Positions 54,753 through 64,000 of a DNA stretch of 64,000 bases are shown here, in pieces. The notes beneath the pieces were generated by a model, which was given only the letters and a program-made list of their open reading frames with translations, was not told where the DNA came from and searched no databases. The DNA is from an uncultured Roseobacter sp. (GTDB lineage: Bacteria; Pseudomonadota; Alphaproteobacteria; Rhodobacterales; Rhodobacteraceae). Position 1 is the stretch's first letter. Each line of letters opens with the position of its first letter. Position numbers and translations under genes: made by a program. The stretch lies in assembly GCF_947495275.1 (NCBI RefSeq), contig NZ_CANLYL010000010.1:1-64000 (forward strand), given 5' to 3'.

Positions 54753-54917
54753 ATGAGCGTTACTGCACATGTCGACCAGCTGAAGAAGAAACATCAGTCC
54801 CTGAGCGAAGCCGTTGAAGAGGCGCAACGCGCGCCGGGCACCGATGATCTTGCAATCGCCGACCTGAAAAAGCAGAAACTACGCCTGAAAGAAGAGATTA
54901 CGCGGCTCTCCAGTTAA
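54753..54917 (+). CDS. YdcH/DUF465 family small helical protein
   Basis: 54 residues, preceded by a strong ribosome site CAGGAGGAATGA. The sequence VDQLKKKHQSLSEAVEEAQR, ADLKKQKLRLKEEITRL forms a helical hairpin typical of YdcH (PF04325). Its function is unclear in all bacteria. Confidence 0.85.
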   Translation: MSVTAHVDQLKKKHQSLSEAVEEAQRAPGTDDLAIADLKKQKLRLKEEITRLSS

Positions 54918-54918
54918 A

Positions 54919-54943
54919 GCCCGCGAGACAGTCTGGCGCGGGC
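54919..54943 (+). terminator. hairpin just after the YdcH gene
   Basis: GCCCGCG/CGCGGGC with an 11-base loop, two bases after the stop. No T-run follows, so it may protect the mRNA 3' end rather than end transcription by itself. Confidence 0.4.
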
Positions 54944-55155
54944 AGCGCATAGCGCCCCGCCGGTGACATGCAAGACACCGCTTCCGATCTCGTAAGGTCG
55001 ATGTCTGTTGTCTTTCCAGAAAGCTAAAACCGGCTTGATCGCTTGAAGCAATGGCGGTTGAGCGCAGATATCTGATGATGTCGGAGACCCTTTTCCGGGG
55101 ACTGACGCCAAAAGAGCATGAATGCAGGACTGCCATTGCGTGTGGTGTCCTGTTT

Positions 55156-56097
55156 TCAGGACCAATCCGCTGGATTTCTGATAACAAGTTGATCTGTGAT
55201 GTAGGTCGTTTTGCCAATCTCATGGAGCATCCAATCTCTGAACGCTCTGATCTGCGGTCGGTTTTCCGCGCCCTGCGGGCAGAGAAAACGGAAGCGCGCC
55301 CCGGTTGATAATGCCACTTTGTAAGGCATAACCAATCTGCCCTCATCTACTTCTTTGACCACAAGCGCACGTCGACCCAAGACAACGCCCATTCCGGCAA
55401 GTGCAGCATCAACCGCATGATCCGCCTGACTGAAGCGCGGGCCGTGGGTCGGCGCAAAATCTATCCCCACAGCCGCGAACCATGCTTGCCAGTCACATTT
55501 AGGCCTCAGGAAATTGATCGAATCGTCGAAAATCAGCGGCGCGGATTTGAGGCTCTCTGCATTAGGGTACTTCTCGGCCAATGCCGGTGTCATGACCGGT
55601 GCAACCCATTCGTGGGCAAGTGGCACTGCGTAAAGGTTCTCTTCTGGTTCACGACTGAAACGTATGGCCACATCAATTGCGTCGCGTCCAAAATCCATGA
55701 TCTTCAATGATGCGGAGAAACGAAGCTCAATTTCCGGGTGGGCTTGTGCAAACTCGTAAAGTCTGGGTGCTAGCCATTTTGCGGTGAAGGCAGGTCCGGC
55801 GGTAACCGTCAGGGTTTGCGTATCCTGGAGGCGTTGCGTGGTCCGCCATGCTTGGCCCAAAACCTGAAAACCCTCGGCGGCTCCCGGGGCCAGCGTTGCT
55901 CCCGCTTCGGTCAATTCAACTGCGCGGTTCAATCGTTGGAAGAGTGGTGCGCCCAAATGCTGCTCAAGTGATTTGATCTGAAAGCTCAATGCAGCCGGTG
56001 TCACAGAAAGCTCATCTGCGGCTTTCGCAAATGACATGTGGCGCGCAGCCGCATCAAAGGCACGTAAAGCGGTTAGCGGGGGGAGCTTGCGATGCAT
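55156..56097 (-). CDS. LysR-type regulator (GcvA-like)
   Basis: 313 residues from the ATG giving MHRKLPPLTALRAFDAAARH, the usual GcvA-type beginning; 25 further upstream codons are possible. HTH MSFAKAADELSVTPAALSFQIKSLEQHLG lies within the first 50 residues. The substrate domain has LIFDDSINFLRPKCDWQAWFA and a C-terminal REC segment. GcvA-like regulators often control amino-acid or redox genes; the target here is unknown. Confidence 0.9.
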   Translation of the reverse strand: MHRKLPPLTALRAFDAAARHMSFAKAADELSVTPAALSFQIKSLEQHLGAPLFQRLNRAVELTEAGATLAPGAAEGFQVLGQAWRTTQRLQDTQTLTVTAGPAFTAKWLAPRLYEFAQAHPEIELRFSASLKIMDFGRDAIDVAIRFSREPEENLYAVPLAHEWVAPVMTPALAEKYPNAESLKSAPLIFDDSINFLRPKCDWQAWFAAVGIDFAPTHGPRFSQADHAVDAALAGMGVVLGRRALVVKEVDEGRLVMPYKVALSTGARFRFLCPQGAENRPQIRAFRDWMLHEIGKTTYITDQLVIRNPADWS

Positions 56098-56333
56098 ATT
56101 CACATAAGTAAAACTTAACTGAAGCTGCGTAAAGTCTCGTTTGTACGCCATCAACATAAGTGACATATTCATGTCAGATCAGAAACGCTGAAGTAATTGA
56201 CGGGGACTGGGCATGTTTGAAGCGACCACAACAAGCGGGACACGTGACGCGATTCACAAAGCTCATGAAGAGCGTGCGCAGGCCTTGCGGGATGCATGGC
56301 ATTGGCTTTTCGCCTCACTGCGGTGATCTTACG

Positions 56334-56367
56334 AAACAAAAAAAGGGCCGGTCGCAATGACCGGCCC
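56334..56367 (-). terminator. rho-independent terminator of the phaA-phbB operon
   Basis: GGGCCGGTC (56345-56353) and GACCGGCCC (56359-56367) form a nine-pair stem with loop GCAAT. On the minus strand it is followed by TTTTTTTGTTT. It lies 20 bases after the phbB stop. Confidence 0.88.
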
Positions 56368-56387
56368 GTTGCTTCGCAGAACTGAAT

Positions 56388-57110
56388 TCAGACGAAGAAC
56401 TGCGCACCATTGGCAGAAATGGTCGATCCATTCACAAACCCGGAATCATCGGACGCCAGGAATACGACACATCTTGCGATTTCTTCGGGCTCGCCCAAAC
56501 GACCGGCTGGGATTTGGGCGATAATCGACTCGCGTACCTTTTCCGGTACAGCCATCACCATATCAGTCGCGATATACCCCGGACAGATTGCATTGGCGGT
56601 AATGCCTGCACGCGCACCTTCCTGCGCGAGAGATTTCACAATGCCTAGGTCTCCCGCTTTGGTCGCGGCGTAGTTTACCTGTGCGAATTGACCTTTTTGG
56701 CCATTGATTGAGCTGATCACAATGACACGGCCAAATTTGCGTTCGCGCATGCCGGGCCAGATCGGATGCACCGTATTGAAGACGCCTGTCAGATTGGTGT
56801 CGATGACCTCCTGCCACTGCTCTGGCGTCATCTTGTGGAAGGGTGCATCGCGCGTAATACCCGCGTTGGCGACGACCACGTCAATTGGTCCAAGGTCTGC
56901 CTCGACAGAGGCGAGGCCCGCTTTGCTGGCCTCATAATCTGCCACATTCCATTTATATGTTTTGATTCCCGTTTCGTCGGTGAACTTTGCGGCGGCTTCG
57001 TCGTTGCCGGCGTAGGTTGCCGCGACGGAATAACCTGCGTCTTTCAGGGCGTTGGAAATTGCGGCGCCGATCCCTCGGCTGCCTCCGGTGACAAGTGCGA
57101 CACGGGACAT
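56388..57110 (-). CDS. phbB: acetoacetyl-CoA reductase
   Basis: 240 residues from the ATG after AAGGAGAAT. SDR motifs: VTGGSRGIGAAIS, DVVVANAGITRD, catalytic VISSINGQKGQFAQVNYAATKAG (Ser, Tyr, Lys), and CPGYIATDMV. It reduces acetoacetyl-CoA to (R)-3-hydroxybutyryl-CoA for polyhydroxybutyrate. It follows phaA in the same direction with a 128-base gap. Confidence 0.94.
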   Translation of the reverse strand: MSRVALVTGGSRGIGAAISNALKDAGYSVAATYAGNDEAAAKFTDETGIKTYKWNVADYEASKAGLASVEADLGPIDVVVANAGITRDAPFHKMTPEQWQEVIDTNLTGVFNTVHPIWPGMRERKFGRVIVISSINGQKGQFAQVNYAATKAGDLGIVKSLAQEGARAGITANAICPGYIATDMVMAVPEKVRESIIAQIPAGRLGEPEEIARCVVFLASDDSGFVNGSTISANGAQFFV

Positions 57111-57238
57111 AGTCGGATTCTCCTTATTTTCTGGCAATGTTGTTACGCGCCTAATGGTCGTTGCGCAACTTTATTACGCAACCAATGTTGGTTTGAGGTG
57201 GAGGTCGGGCGGTGTGCGAAACGCCGCCCGTCACTTAG

Positions 57239-58414
57239 TTAAGGGCGCTCAAGGCACATTGCGACACCCATGCCACCGCCAATGCACAATGTCGCGAGGC
57301 CTTTCTTGGCGTTGCGTCGCTTCATTTCGAAGAGCAGTGTATTGAGAATGCGCGCGCCGGAAGCGCCGATGGGATGGCCAATCGCAATGGCCCCACCGTT
57401 CACATTTACAACATCCGGATTCCAGCCCATGTCCTTGTTGACCGCGCAAGCCTGCGCTGCAAAGGCTTCGTTCGCCTCAACCAAATCAAGGTCTTCAGCC
57501 TTCCAGCCCGCCTTTTCCAGCGCTTTGCGGCTTGCGTAAATCGGGCCGGCGCCCATGATCGAAGGGTCAAGGCCAACTGTCGCGTAGCTCGCGATCCGTG
57601 CGAGAGGTTCGATCCCGCGTTTTTCAGCGTCGTCGGCCGACATCATCAACGCAGCTGCCGCACCATCATTGAGGCCGGAGGCATTTGCAGCTGTTACGGA
57701 TCCGTCTTTGGTGAATGCAGGGCGTAGTTTCTGCATCGCTTCCATTGTCGCACCGTGACGAATGTATTCATCCTGATCGATGATGGTGTCTCCTTTGCGG
57801 CCCTTCACCGTAAAGGCCATAATTTCATCGGCGAACTTGCCGGCTTTCTGGGCGGCTTCCGCCTTGTTTTGAGAAGCGACAGCGAATTCATCTTGCTGAT
57901 CGCGACCGATCTGCCACTTCTCAGCAACGTTTTCGGCGGTTTGACCCATGTGATAGCCATTGAATGCGTCCCACAATCCGTCCCGAATCATCGTGTCGAT
58001 GTATTTCAGATCGCCCATTTTATGTCCGGCGCGAAGACTGGCCGCATGGGGTGAAAGTGTCATGTTCTCTTGACCACCGGCCGCGACAATCGAGGCATCG
58101 CCCAGTTGAATGTGCTGTGCCGCCAGCGCTACGGACCGAAGGCCGGACCCGCAGACCTGGTTGATGGTCCAGGCAGAACTTTCCTGAGGCAACCCCGCGT
58201 TGATATGCGCTTGCCGGGCCGGGTTTTGGCCTTGGGCTGCTGTCAGAACCTGACCCAGAATGGTTTCGGAAACTTCCGACGCGTCGACACCGGCACGCGC
58301 CACAACTTCCTTTAAAACGGCGGCGCCAAGATCGTGAGCGGGCGTGGTTGCGAACGAGCCGCCAAAACTGCCGACGGCAGTACGTGCGGCGGAGGCGATA
58401 ACGACATTCGTCAT
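57239..58414 (-). CDS. phaA: acetyl-CoA acetyltransferase (beta-ketothiolase)
   Basis: 391 residues, the common thiolase length. Active-site Cys in [16 protein letters not shown], His in [19 protein letters not shown] and Cys in [17 protein letters not shown]. It condenses two acetyl-CoA to acetoacetyl-CoA and supplies phbB in polyhydroxybutyrate synthesis. Confidence 0.95.
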   Translation of the reverse strand: MTNVVIASAARTAVGSFGGSFATTPAHDLGAAVLKEVVARAGVDASEVSETILGQVLTAAQGQNPARQAHINAGLPQESSAWTINQVCGSGLRSVALAAQHIQLGDASIVAAGGQENMTLSPHAASLRAGHKMGDLKYIDTMIRDGLWDAFNGYHMGQTAENVAEKWQIGRDQQDEFAVASQNKAEAAQKAGKFADEIMAFTVKGRKGDTIIDQDEYIRHGATMEAMQKLRPAFTKDGSVTAANASGLNDGAAAALMMSADDAEKRGIEPLARIASYATVGLDPSIMGAGPIYASRKALEKAGWKAEDLDLVEANEAFAAQACAVNKDMGWNPDVVNVNGGAIAIGHPIGASGARILNTLLFEMKRRNAKKGLATLCIGGGMGVAMCLERP

Positions 58415-58575
58415 GTGATTGGTCCTTTGCCAGTTCTAGGCAGGGGCAAACTGGGCTGGCCTTCAAATTAAGGCCGATATCCCCCACCACTCATTGGCGA
58501 ACCCATAACGCATCCAATTGTGCTCAGCAACCAACTGAGCAGTTGAGTTTCAACCGTGCATCGGCGCGTTCTTGA

Positions 58576-59430
58576 CTACATGGCTTTCTGAGTTGCCGCG
58601 TCGCGTAGCCAGTGAGGGCGGGTCGTGGCCGCGGCGAAGTGGAAACCTTGCAGGCAATCAACGCCTATTCTTACAAGCGTTTCGGCGTCTTCTTTGTTCT
58701 CGACGAACTCCGCAACGGTGAGCATGTCAAAGTGGCGGGCAATAGATACCAGGGCCGATGTCATGGCCTGATTATCCGGGTCGTTTGCAATGCCGCGGAT
58801 AAACTGCCCGTCGATCTTGAGGATATCGAAGAAAAAATCCTTGAAGTAGCGCAATGCGGTATAGCCTGCGCCAAAATCGTCCATGGCAAAGCAGATGCCT
58901 TCGATTTGCAAACGGTCCATGAAATCAACGACAAGTTCCGGGACCATCATCGCGGAGCTCTCGGTGATTTCGAGAATCAGCCTTTCGGCAATAAGGTCAT
59001 TGCGGGTCAGCCAGCGGTCTAACGTTCGGTTCCATTGCTGGTACCCAATCGACCGTGCCGACATATTGATGGAGAGCCGCAGGCCCGGATTGTCATTTAG
59101 CGCGCGCAAACCAAGACCGAGGGCAAGCGTATCCAACTGACGGCCAAGTTCGGAATTTTCGATGGTGTCCATGAAGTCAGACGCCGGAATAACCCGGCCA
59201 GTGTAATCCAAAACGCGGATCAACCCTTCGTAAAATGCGACTTTGCCTTGCGCGCGAGCCTGCATGACGGGCTGGAAAGCAAGCAGCACCTGCTTGTTCT
59301 TGATCGCCTCGGCCACCATGTCGATCGTGTTCTGATCCCGTTTCGATACTGCAAAGCTCAGCGGGCTTTCGGCGCCGGGTGGTACGTCTGCCAGTATTTT
59401 CTTTCTGTGTCCGGGCATCGTCTTCCTCAA
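58576..59430 (-). CDS. EAL-domain c-di-GMP phosphodiesterase
   Basis: 284 residues, EAL domain only; no GGDEF, sensor or membrane part. Signature is EGL rather than EAL (FYEGLIRV). Further catalytic positions are present: SINMSARS (Asn), LEITESS (Glu), DDFGAGYTALRYF (Asp pair), LKIDGQFI (Lys) and ENKEDAETL. It probably hydrolyses c-di-GMP. An ATG four codons later (59418) is another possible start. Confidence 0.88.
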   Translation of the reverse strand: MRKTMPGHRKKILADVPPGAESPLSFAVSKRDQNTIDMVAEAIKNKQVLLAFQPVMQARAQGKVAFYEGLIRVLDYTGRVIPASDFMDTIENSELGRQLDTLALGLGLRALNDNPGLRLSINMSARSIGYQQWNRTLDRWLTRNDLIAERLILEITESSAMMVPELVVDFMDRLQIEGICFAMDDFGAGYTALRYFKDFFFDILKIDGQFIRGIANDPDNQAMTSALVSIARHFDMLTVAEFVENKEDAETLVRIGVDCLQGFHFAAATTRPHWLRDAATQKAM

Positions 59431-59549
59431 ACTGATCTGCTTTTGACACCTTGCAGCCTAAAACGCTAAACCCGGGTTAATATTCTCATTTTGTTCTAAT
59501 TTAATATATGCTTTAATGCATTGAAAAATATGGTAAACAAAAGAGAAAT

Positions 59550-60134
59550 ATGAAAACGCGCTGCGAATGGGCTGGGCCCGAAAAAATCTATCTGGAGTAC
59601 CACGATACGGATTGGGGGGTGCCCGAGTATGACAGTCGCGCACTCTGGGAGAAGCTGGTTCTTGATGGTTTTCAAGCGGGCTTGAGTTGGCTCACGATTT
59701 TGAAAAAGCGGGAGAATTTCAGGACGGCATTTGCCGGATTCCAACCAGACATCGTGGCCGGATGGGGAGCGGATGAGGTTACACATTTGCTGGCCGATAA
59801 AGGGATCATTCGGCACCGAGGAAAAATCGAGGCGACGATTTCAAATGCGCGCGTGTGGCAGAAAATCGAGGCGCGCGAGGGCTTCGATACATTTTTATGG
59901 AATTATGTTGGTGGCACGCCGCTTGAAAATAGGTGGGCATCTGCGGATGAAGTGCCTGCATTTACTCCGCTGTCCACGCAGATTTCAAAGGATCTCAAGA
60001 AAGAGGGCTTTCGGTTCTGTGGCCCCACAATTGTCTATGCCTTCATGCAGGCTGTCGGGATGGTTAACGATCATTTGGTGAGCTGCCATCGACATGCCGA
60101 GGTTGCAGAATTGGCGCGCACAAAGAGCCGTTGA
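59550..60134 (+). CDS. tag: DNA-3-methyladenine glycosylase I
   Basis: 194 residues. RCEWAGPEKIYLEYHDTDWGVP and LDGFQAGLSWLTILKKRENF are hallmarks of Tag; the Cys near residue 5 and C-terminal HxxxCxRH-type residues (HLVSCHRHAE) bind zinc. It removes 3-methyladenine from alkylated DNA. It is preceded by an unusually AT-rich leader (59470-59549). Confidence 0.94.
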   Translation: MKTRCEWAGPEKIYLEYHDTDWGVPEYDSRALWEKLVLDGFQAGLSWLTILKKRENFRTAFAGFQPDIVAGWGADEVTHLLADKGIIRHRGKIEATISNARVWQKIEAREGFDTFLWNYVGGTPLENRWASADEVPAFTPLSTQISKDLKKEGFRFCGPTIVYAFMQAVGMVNDHLVSCHRHAEVAELARTKSR

Positions 60135-60158
60135 CTCTGTCCCGAACACGCGTATAAG
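60131..60158 (+). promoter_or_regulatory. sigma-70-like promoter of rpsD
   Basis: TTGACT (60131-60136) and TATAAG (60153-60158) with a 16-base spacer; both elements are near consensus. The first base overlaps the end of tag. About 108 bases of leader precede the rpsD start, enough for S4-type autoregulation, but I cannot show a fold. Confidence 0.55.
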
Positions 60159-60265
60159 CGCGGCTTCATTGGTGTTGGTGGCTCCCGCAAGGGACAGCCT
60201 GTCAGGTGCAAGCCAGAGGACAACGCCCTTCACGCCCCTCGGGGCCACATAGAAGGAGATCAGCC

Positions 60266-60886
60266 GTGACAAAACGCACGTCTGCCAAGTACAAAATCGA
60301 CCGCCGCATGGGCGAAAACATCTGGGGCCGTCCAAAATCCCCGGTGAATCGCCGCGAATATGGCCCCGGCCAGCACGGTCAGCGCCGCAAGGGCAAACTT
60401 TCCGATTTCGGTATCCAGTTGCGCGCCAAGCAGAAGCTCAAAGGCTACTATGGTGACCTGACCGAGAAGCAATTCCGCCGCATCTACGCCGAAGCCGAAC
60501 GCGTCAAGGGCGATACCGGTGAAAACCTGATTGGTCTGCTGGAGCGTCGTCTGGACGCCGTTGTCTACCGCGCGAAATTCGTGGCAACCGTTTTCGCGGC
60601 GCGCCAGTTCGTGAATCACGGCCATGTCAAAGTGAACGGCAAGAAGGTCAACATTCCTTCCTATCGGGTTCAGGAAGGCGACGTGATCGAAGTGCGCGAC
60701 CGCTCCAAACAACTGGCTGTGCTGCTCGAAGCGACACAATTGCCCGAGCGCGACGTGCCTGATTACGTCGAGGCGGACCATTCCAAAATGACGGCGAAAT
60801 TCGTGCGCACACCTGCTCTGGGCGACGTGCCATACCCTGTCATGATGGAACCAAACCTCGTCGTGGAATTCTACGCGAAGAACTAA
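60266..60886 (+). CDS. rpsD: 30S ribosomal protein S4
   Basis: 206 residues from a GTG after AAGGAG. Typical S4 segments: [44 protein letters not shown] and the S4 RNA-binding domain [21 protein letters not shown]. It is a primary 16S rRNA-binding protein. The zinc-free N-terminus is of the usual alphaproteobacterial type. Confidence 0.97.
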   Translation: MTKRTSAKYKIDRRMGENIWGRPKSPVNRREYGPGQHGQRRKGKLSDFGIQLRAKQKLKGYYGDLTEKQFRRIYAEAERVKGDTGENLIGLLERRLDAVVYRAKFVATVFAARQFVNHGHVKVNGKKVNIPSYRVQEGDVIEVRDRSKQLAVLLEATQLPERDVPDYVEADHSKMTAKFVRTPALGDVPYPVMMEPNLVVEFYAKN

Positions 60887-60909
60887 GGTTCCTCGCAATC
60901 ATTGCTTTG

Positions 60910-60949
60910 GGGCCGCGCCGGATCATGCCAGCGCGGCCCTTTCTTGTTT
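60910..60949 (+). terminator. rho-independent terminator after rpsD
   Basis: GGGCCGCGC (60910-60918) and GCGCGGCCC (60931-60939) form a nine-pair stem with a 12-base loop, followed by TTTCTTGTTT. It lies 23 bases after the rpsD stop and just before the hss start. Confidence 0.85.
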
Positions 60950-60961
60950 ATGGGGGGCGAT

Positions 60962-62380
60962 ATGACCAACTATCCAAACTACGGCCGCATTGACGGTCCC
61001 ATTGTCATCATCGGGTTCGGATCTATCGGGCGCGGTACGTTGCCGCTGATTGAACGGCATTTCGACTATGACCCGGAGCAGTTGGTTGTCATCGAGCCCA
61101 ATGAAAGCGTGGGTGACTTTCTGGACGCACGCGGCGTGCGTCACCAGCAGATCAAGATCACGCGCGACAATTACCGTGAGGTCCTTGGTGGGCATTTTGC
61201 CGCTGGCCAGGGGTTCTGCGTGAACCTGAGCGTTGATACATCTTCGCTTGATCTCATGAAGTTCTGTCGTGAACTGGGCGTGCTCTACATTGATACGGTG
61301 GTCGAACCCTGGGAAGGTTTCTATTTCGAGACCAGTGAGAATGCCGAGCGCACAAACTATGCGCTGCGCCAGAAGGTCCGCGATGAGAAAGCCGCCAATC
61401 CGGGCGGGACAACGGCAGTGTCCTGCTGCGGGGCCAATCCGGGCATGGTGAGCTGGTTCGTGAAAGAGGCGCTGCTGACACTGGCAAAAGACACCGGACG
61501 TGATGTTGAGGCGCCGACAAATCGGGCGGCGTGGGGGGCGCTGATGCAGTCACTGGGCGTCAAAGGCGTTCATATTGCGGAGCGGGATACGCAGGCCCGC
61601 CACGCGCCGCGCCCGCGCGGTACTTTTGTCAACACCTGGTCTGTCGAAGGGTTCATTTCTGAAGGTTTCCAACCCGCCGAACTGGGGTGGGGCACGCATG
61701 AGACATGGATGCCCGACAATGCCCACAGCTATGATACGGGCTGCCAGTCCGCAATCTGGCTGGAGCGTCCCGGCGCGATCACGCGCGTGCACACCTGGTG
61801 TCCGACGCCCGGGCCGCAGTTCGGTTTTCTGGTCACCCATAACGAAGCGGTGTCGATCTCGGATTATTATACCGTTGGTCCGGCGGAGGCGCCGGAATTC
61901 CGCCCGACCTGCCACTACGCCTATCATCCGAGTGACGACGCGGTCCTGTCCCTGCATGAAATGTTCGGATCCGGTCGTCAGCAAACGGTGCATCACATTC
62001 TTGAAGAAGATGAGATTGTTGAAGGCATCGATGAGTTGGGCGTGCTGCTTTACGGGCATGAGAAAAACGCCCTGTGGTACGGCTCGCGTCTGTCCAATGC
62101 GGAAACCAGGACGCTGGCTCCCTATCAAAATGCCACCGGTTTACAGGTCACATCCGCGGTTCTGGCGGGCATAGTCTGGGCGCTGGAAAACCCGAATGCC
62201 GGGATTGTCGAGACCGACGAAATGGACCACGCTCGCTGTTTGGACGTGCAACGGCCCTATCTTGGCCCGGTGGAGGCGCATTACACCGACTGGACGCCGC
62301 TTCAGGACCGCTGGGAGCTTTTCCCCGAAGACATTGACGAAAGCGATCCGTGGCAATTCCGCAATGTTCTGGCCAGTTGA
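60962..62380 (+). CDS. hss: homospermidine synthase
   Basis: 472 residues from the ATG after GGGGGGCGAT; in-frame starts upstream overlap the terminator. N-terminal NAD motif IVIIGFGSIGRGTLPLIERHF, VDTVVEPWEGFY-like core (IDTVVEPWEGFYFE), CCGANPGMVSWFVKEAL and a C-terminal dimer region with DESDPWQFRNVL. It makes homospermidine from two putrescine (or putrescine and spermidine), the main polyamine of several alphaproteobacteria. Confidence 0.93.
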   Translation: MTNYPNYGRIDGPIVIIGFGSIGRGTLPLIERHFDYDPEQLVVIEPNESVGDFLDARGVRHQQIKITRDNYREVLGGHFAAGQGFCVNLSVDTSSLDLMKFCRELGVLYIDTVVEPWEGFYFETSENAERTNYALRQKVRDEKAANPGGTTAVSCCGANPGMVSWFVKEALLTLAKDTGRDVEAPTNRAAWGALMQSLGVKGVHIAERDTQARHAPRPRGTFVNTWSVEGFISEGFQPAELGWGTHETWMPDNAHSYDTGCQSAIWLERPGAITRVHTWCPTPGPQFGFLVTHNEAVSISDYYTVGPAEAPEFRPTCHYAYHPSDDAVLSLHEMFGSGRQQTVHHILEEDEIVEGIDELGVLLYGHEKNALWYGSRLSNAETRTLAPYQNATGLQVTSAVLAGIVWALENPNAGIVETDEMDHARCLDVQRPYLGPVEAHYTDWTPLQDRWELFPEDIDESDPWQFRNVLAS

Positions 62381-62451
62381 GGCAATCGTGCAGATGACGG
62401 TGGCAGACCGCGCGGCACCTCGGTAAGGTCCGCCGGACAGGAGACGACCCG

Positions 62452-63537
62452 ATGACCACATCCCTATGCCCGCAACCCGGTATCATGGATATCGCTCTCT
62501 ATCAGGGCGGGGCGTCCAGTATCGACGGGCAGGCCGATCCGCTGAAACTCAGTTCCAACGAAAACCCCTTCGGCGCCAGTTCAAGAGCCATCTCTGCTGT
62601 TGCCGAGGCCGCCGCAGGGCTGCATCGCTATCCCACAACGGATCATGCGGGATTACGGTCAGCGATTGCCGATGTACATGGGCTGGACCCGGACCGTATC
62701 ATATGCGGTGTTGGATCGGACGAGATTTTGACCTTGCTCGCGCTGGCATTCGCCGGGCAAGGAGACGAAGTGCTCTACCCGGAGCACGGCTTTTCGATGT
62801 ACCGGATATTTGCCCTGTCCGCGGGGGCCACGCCGGTCGTTGCGCCGGAAACGGACCGGCGCGTGGATGTCGACAAACTCATCGAAAAGATCACCCCCGC
62901 AACGCGGCTGATCTACCTTGCCAATCCGGCCAACCCCACCGGGACTGCGCTCGACATGGGGGAAGTGACGCGGCTGGCTGATGCGGTTCCCGCAAATTGC
63001 CTGCTGGTGCTGGACGGTGCCTATGCGGAATTCTTTGACGGCTACGATGGGGGTGCGACCCTTGTGGAGGCGCGCGAAAACGTGGTGATGACACGCACCT
63101 TTTCCAAACTCTACGGGCTGGGTGGTCTGCGGGTTGGCTGGGGCTATGCGGCACAACATGTGATCGACGTGCTGAACCGTGTGCGTGGGCCGTTCAACCT
63201 GTCGTCGGTGGCACTGGCCGGGGCGCAAGGGGCCGTACGCGACCGCGATTTCGTCGATACCTGTTTGCAGGAAAACGCAGAGCAACGGGTGCGCCTGACT
63301 GGCGGGTTGCGCCAGCTTGGGATAGCTTGTGACGAAAGCCAGGCCAATTTCGTGTTGGCGCGGTTTGCGAATGAGCCCGAAGCGCTTGCCGCTGATCAGC
63401 ACCTCAAGGATGCGGGTATTCTGGTCCGCCTGGTGAAAGGCTATGGGTTCCCGGACGCCTTGCGTATTACGGTAGGGCGCGCGGAAGATGTCAGCCGTGT
63501 GCTGGAGGCATTGGCCTCCTTTAAGGGGGTGGAATGA
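62452..63537 (+). CDS. hisC: histidinol-phosphate aminotransferase
   Basis: 361 residues. LKLSSNENPFGASS, YPTTDHAGLRSAIA, IYLANPANPTGTAL and the PLP Lys segment TRTFSKLYGLGGLRVGWG. It converts imidazole-acetol phosphate to histidinol phosphate; such enzymes may also serve aromatic amino acids, which fits its overlap with the next gene. Confidence 0.94.
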   Translation: MTTSLCPQPGIMDIALYQGGASSIDGQADPLKLSSNENPFGASSRAISAVAEAAAGLHRYPTTDHAGLRSAIADVHGLDPDRIICGVGSDEILTLLALAFAGQGDEVLYPEHGFSMYRIFALSAGATPVVAPETDRRVDVDKLIEKITPATRLIYLANPANPTGTALDMGEVTRLADAVPANCLLVLDGAYAEFFDGYDGGATLVEARENVVMTRTFSKLYGLGGLRVGWGYAAQHVIDVLNRVRGPFNLSSVALAGAQGAVRDRDFVDTCLQENAEQRVRLTGGLRQLGIACDESQANFVLARFANEPEALAADQHLKDAGILVRLVKGYGFPDALRITVGRAEDVSRVLEALASFKGVE

Positions 63538-64000
63538 GCGCCATCTACGACCGTGTTGCGCTGATCGGATTGGGATTGATCGCCTCGTCCATGTTCTGGG
63601 CGAGCAAGAGGAGATCATTAGCAGGCGAAGTCACGGGCTTTGCGCGCAGCGCCGAGACACGCGAAACCGCCCGCCGGATCGGACTTTGCGACCGGGTCTG
63701 CGAAAGCGCGGCGGAGGCGGTAGAAGGAGCCGATCTGGTGGTGCTCTGTGTGCCGGTGGGTGCGATGGCGTCTGTCGCCGCCGAGATTGGACCCTTTTTG
63801 AAACCGGGCGCGACGGTTACCGATGTGGGCTCCGTCAAACGAGACGTGATTGAAAATGTCTGCGTGCATTTGCCAGATAATGTGCATTTCATTCCGGGCC
63901 ATCCTCTGGCGGGCACGGAGCATTCTGGTCCGGACTCAGGGTTTGCCGAGCTTTTTGACAATCGTTGGTGCTTGCTGGTGCCTGTTGAAGGATCAGACAG
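63534..64000 (+). CDS. prephenate/arogenate dehydrogenase, 5' part (cut by window end)
   Basis: First 155 codons, frame open to the end. Start ATG overlaps the hisC stop (ATGA). NAD-binding YDRVALIGLGLIASSM, LVVLCVPVGAMASVAAEI, VTDVGSVKRDVIE and the substrate motif FIPGHPLAGTEHSGPDSGF match TyrA/TyrC. It oxidises prephenate or arogenate on the tyrosine branch. The C-terminal part lies outside the window. Confidence 0.92.
   Translation, partial: MSAIYDRVALIGLGLIASSMFWASKRRSLAGEVTGFARSAETRETARRIGLCDRVCESAAEAVEGADLVVLCVPVGAMASVAAEIGPFLKPGATVTDVGSVKRDVIENVCVHLPDNVHFIPGHPLAGTEHSGPDSGFAELFDNRWCLLVPVEGSD

Noticed and set aside
1-64000. CRISPR arrays, rRNA genes, prophage structural genes
   Set aside because: I looked for regularly spaced repeats, rRNA-like sequence, and phage capsid or tail proteins, and saw none.

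Overview
The window looks like chromosomal DNA of a marine alphaproteobacterium of the Roseobacter group (Rhodobacteraceae). This is inferred from gene content and order: an aa3-type oxidase subunit IV peptide, ETF-ubiquinone oxidoreductase, homospermidine synthase, phaA-phbB, a pyrB-pyrC-like-plsY block, a DUF6173-like protein, and haloalkane dehalogenase and DmdC-like genes. Species was not determined. No rRNA genes or CRISPR arrays were seen.

Region 1 (1-9476) is accessory DNA. It opens with a type II CBASS anti-phage locus. On the minus strand lie a DncV-like CD-NTase, Cap2 (E2-E1 ligase-like) and Cap3 (JAB/JAMM peptidase), overlapping by 16-17 bases. A Cap15-like effector (two membrane helices plus a predicted beta-rich domain) is divergently placed. 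An IS1182-family insertion sequence follows. Next comes a tightly overlapping cassette of DUF3489, DUF2924 and a large serine recombinase. The region stops at a tRNA-Gln(TTG) gene whose 3' end faces the island, a typical island boundary.

Region 2 (9.6-22.4 kb) holds metabolic genes: quinone oxidoreductase, haloalkane dehalogenase, an SH3-domain protein, a glyoxylate-reductase-like enzyme, gamma-glutamyltransferase, a glycolate/D-lactate-type FAD oxidase, a dimethylglycine/sarcosine-dehydrogenase-like protein, a DUF938 methyltransferase, a D-arginine-dehydrogenase-like oxidase, an aldo/keto reductase and a solitary ectoine-synthase-like protein.

Region 3 (22.4-28.3 kb) has the pyrB block on the minus strand, with a dihydroorotase homologue that has lost its metal ligands, two small membrane-protein genes and plsY. 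On the plus strand are a UDG-family protein lacking most Fe-S cysteines, a LysE exporter and moaB. Region 4 (28.3-45.1 kb) carries an RND efflux pair, a DsbD-alpha-like protein, YqgE, TsaC, an acyl-CoA dehydrogenase followed by an MBL hydrolase, small respiratory and lipoprotein genes, azlCD, and the molybdenum-cofactor operon fdhD-mobA-mobB-moeA, in which MoeA carries an extra N-terminal domain.

Region 5 (45.5-64 kb) is mostly housekeeping: greA, a VOC protein divergent from soxR, ETF-QO, a TPR protein, ispE, a polyprenyl diphosphate synthase, a tRNA-methyltransferase-like gene, a LysR regulator, the polyhydroxybutyrate genes phaA-phbB, an EAL phosphodiesterase, tag, rpsD, homospermidine synthase, hisC and the start of a prephenate/arogenate dehydrogenase gene cut by the window end.

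The most notable system is the CBASS locus. It is a known class, but it pairs ubiquitin-like conjugation machinery with a divergently transcribed Cap15-type effector on a recombinase-bearing island.
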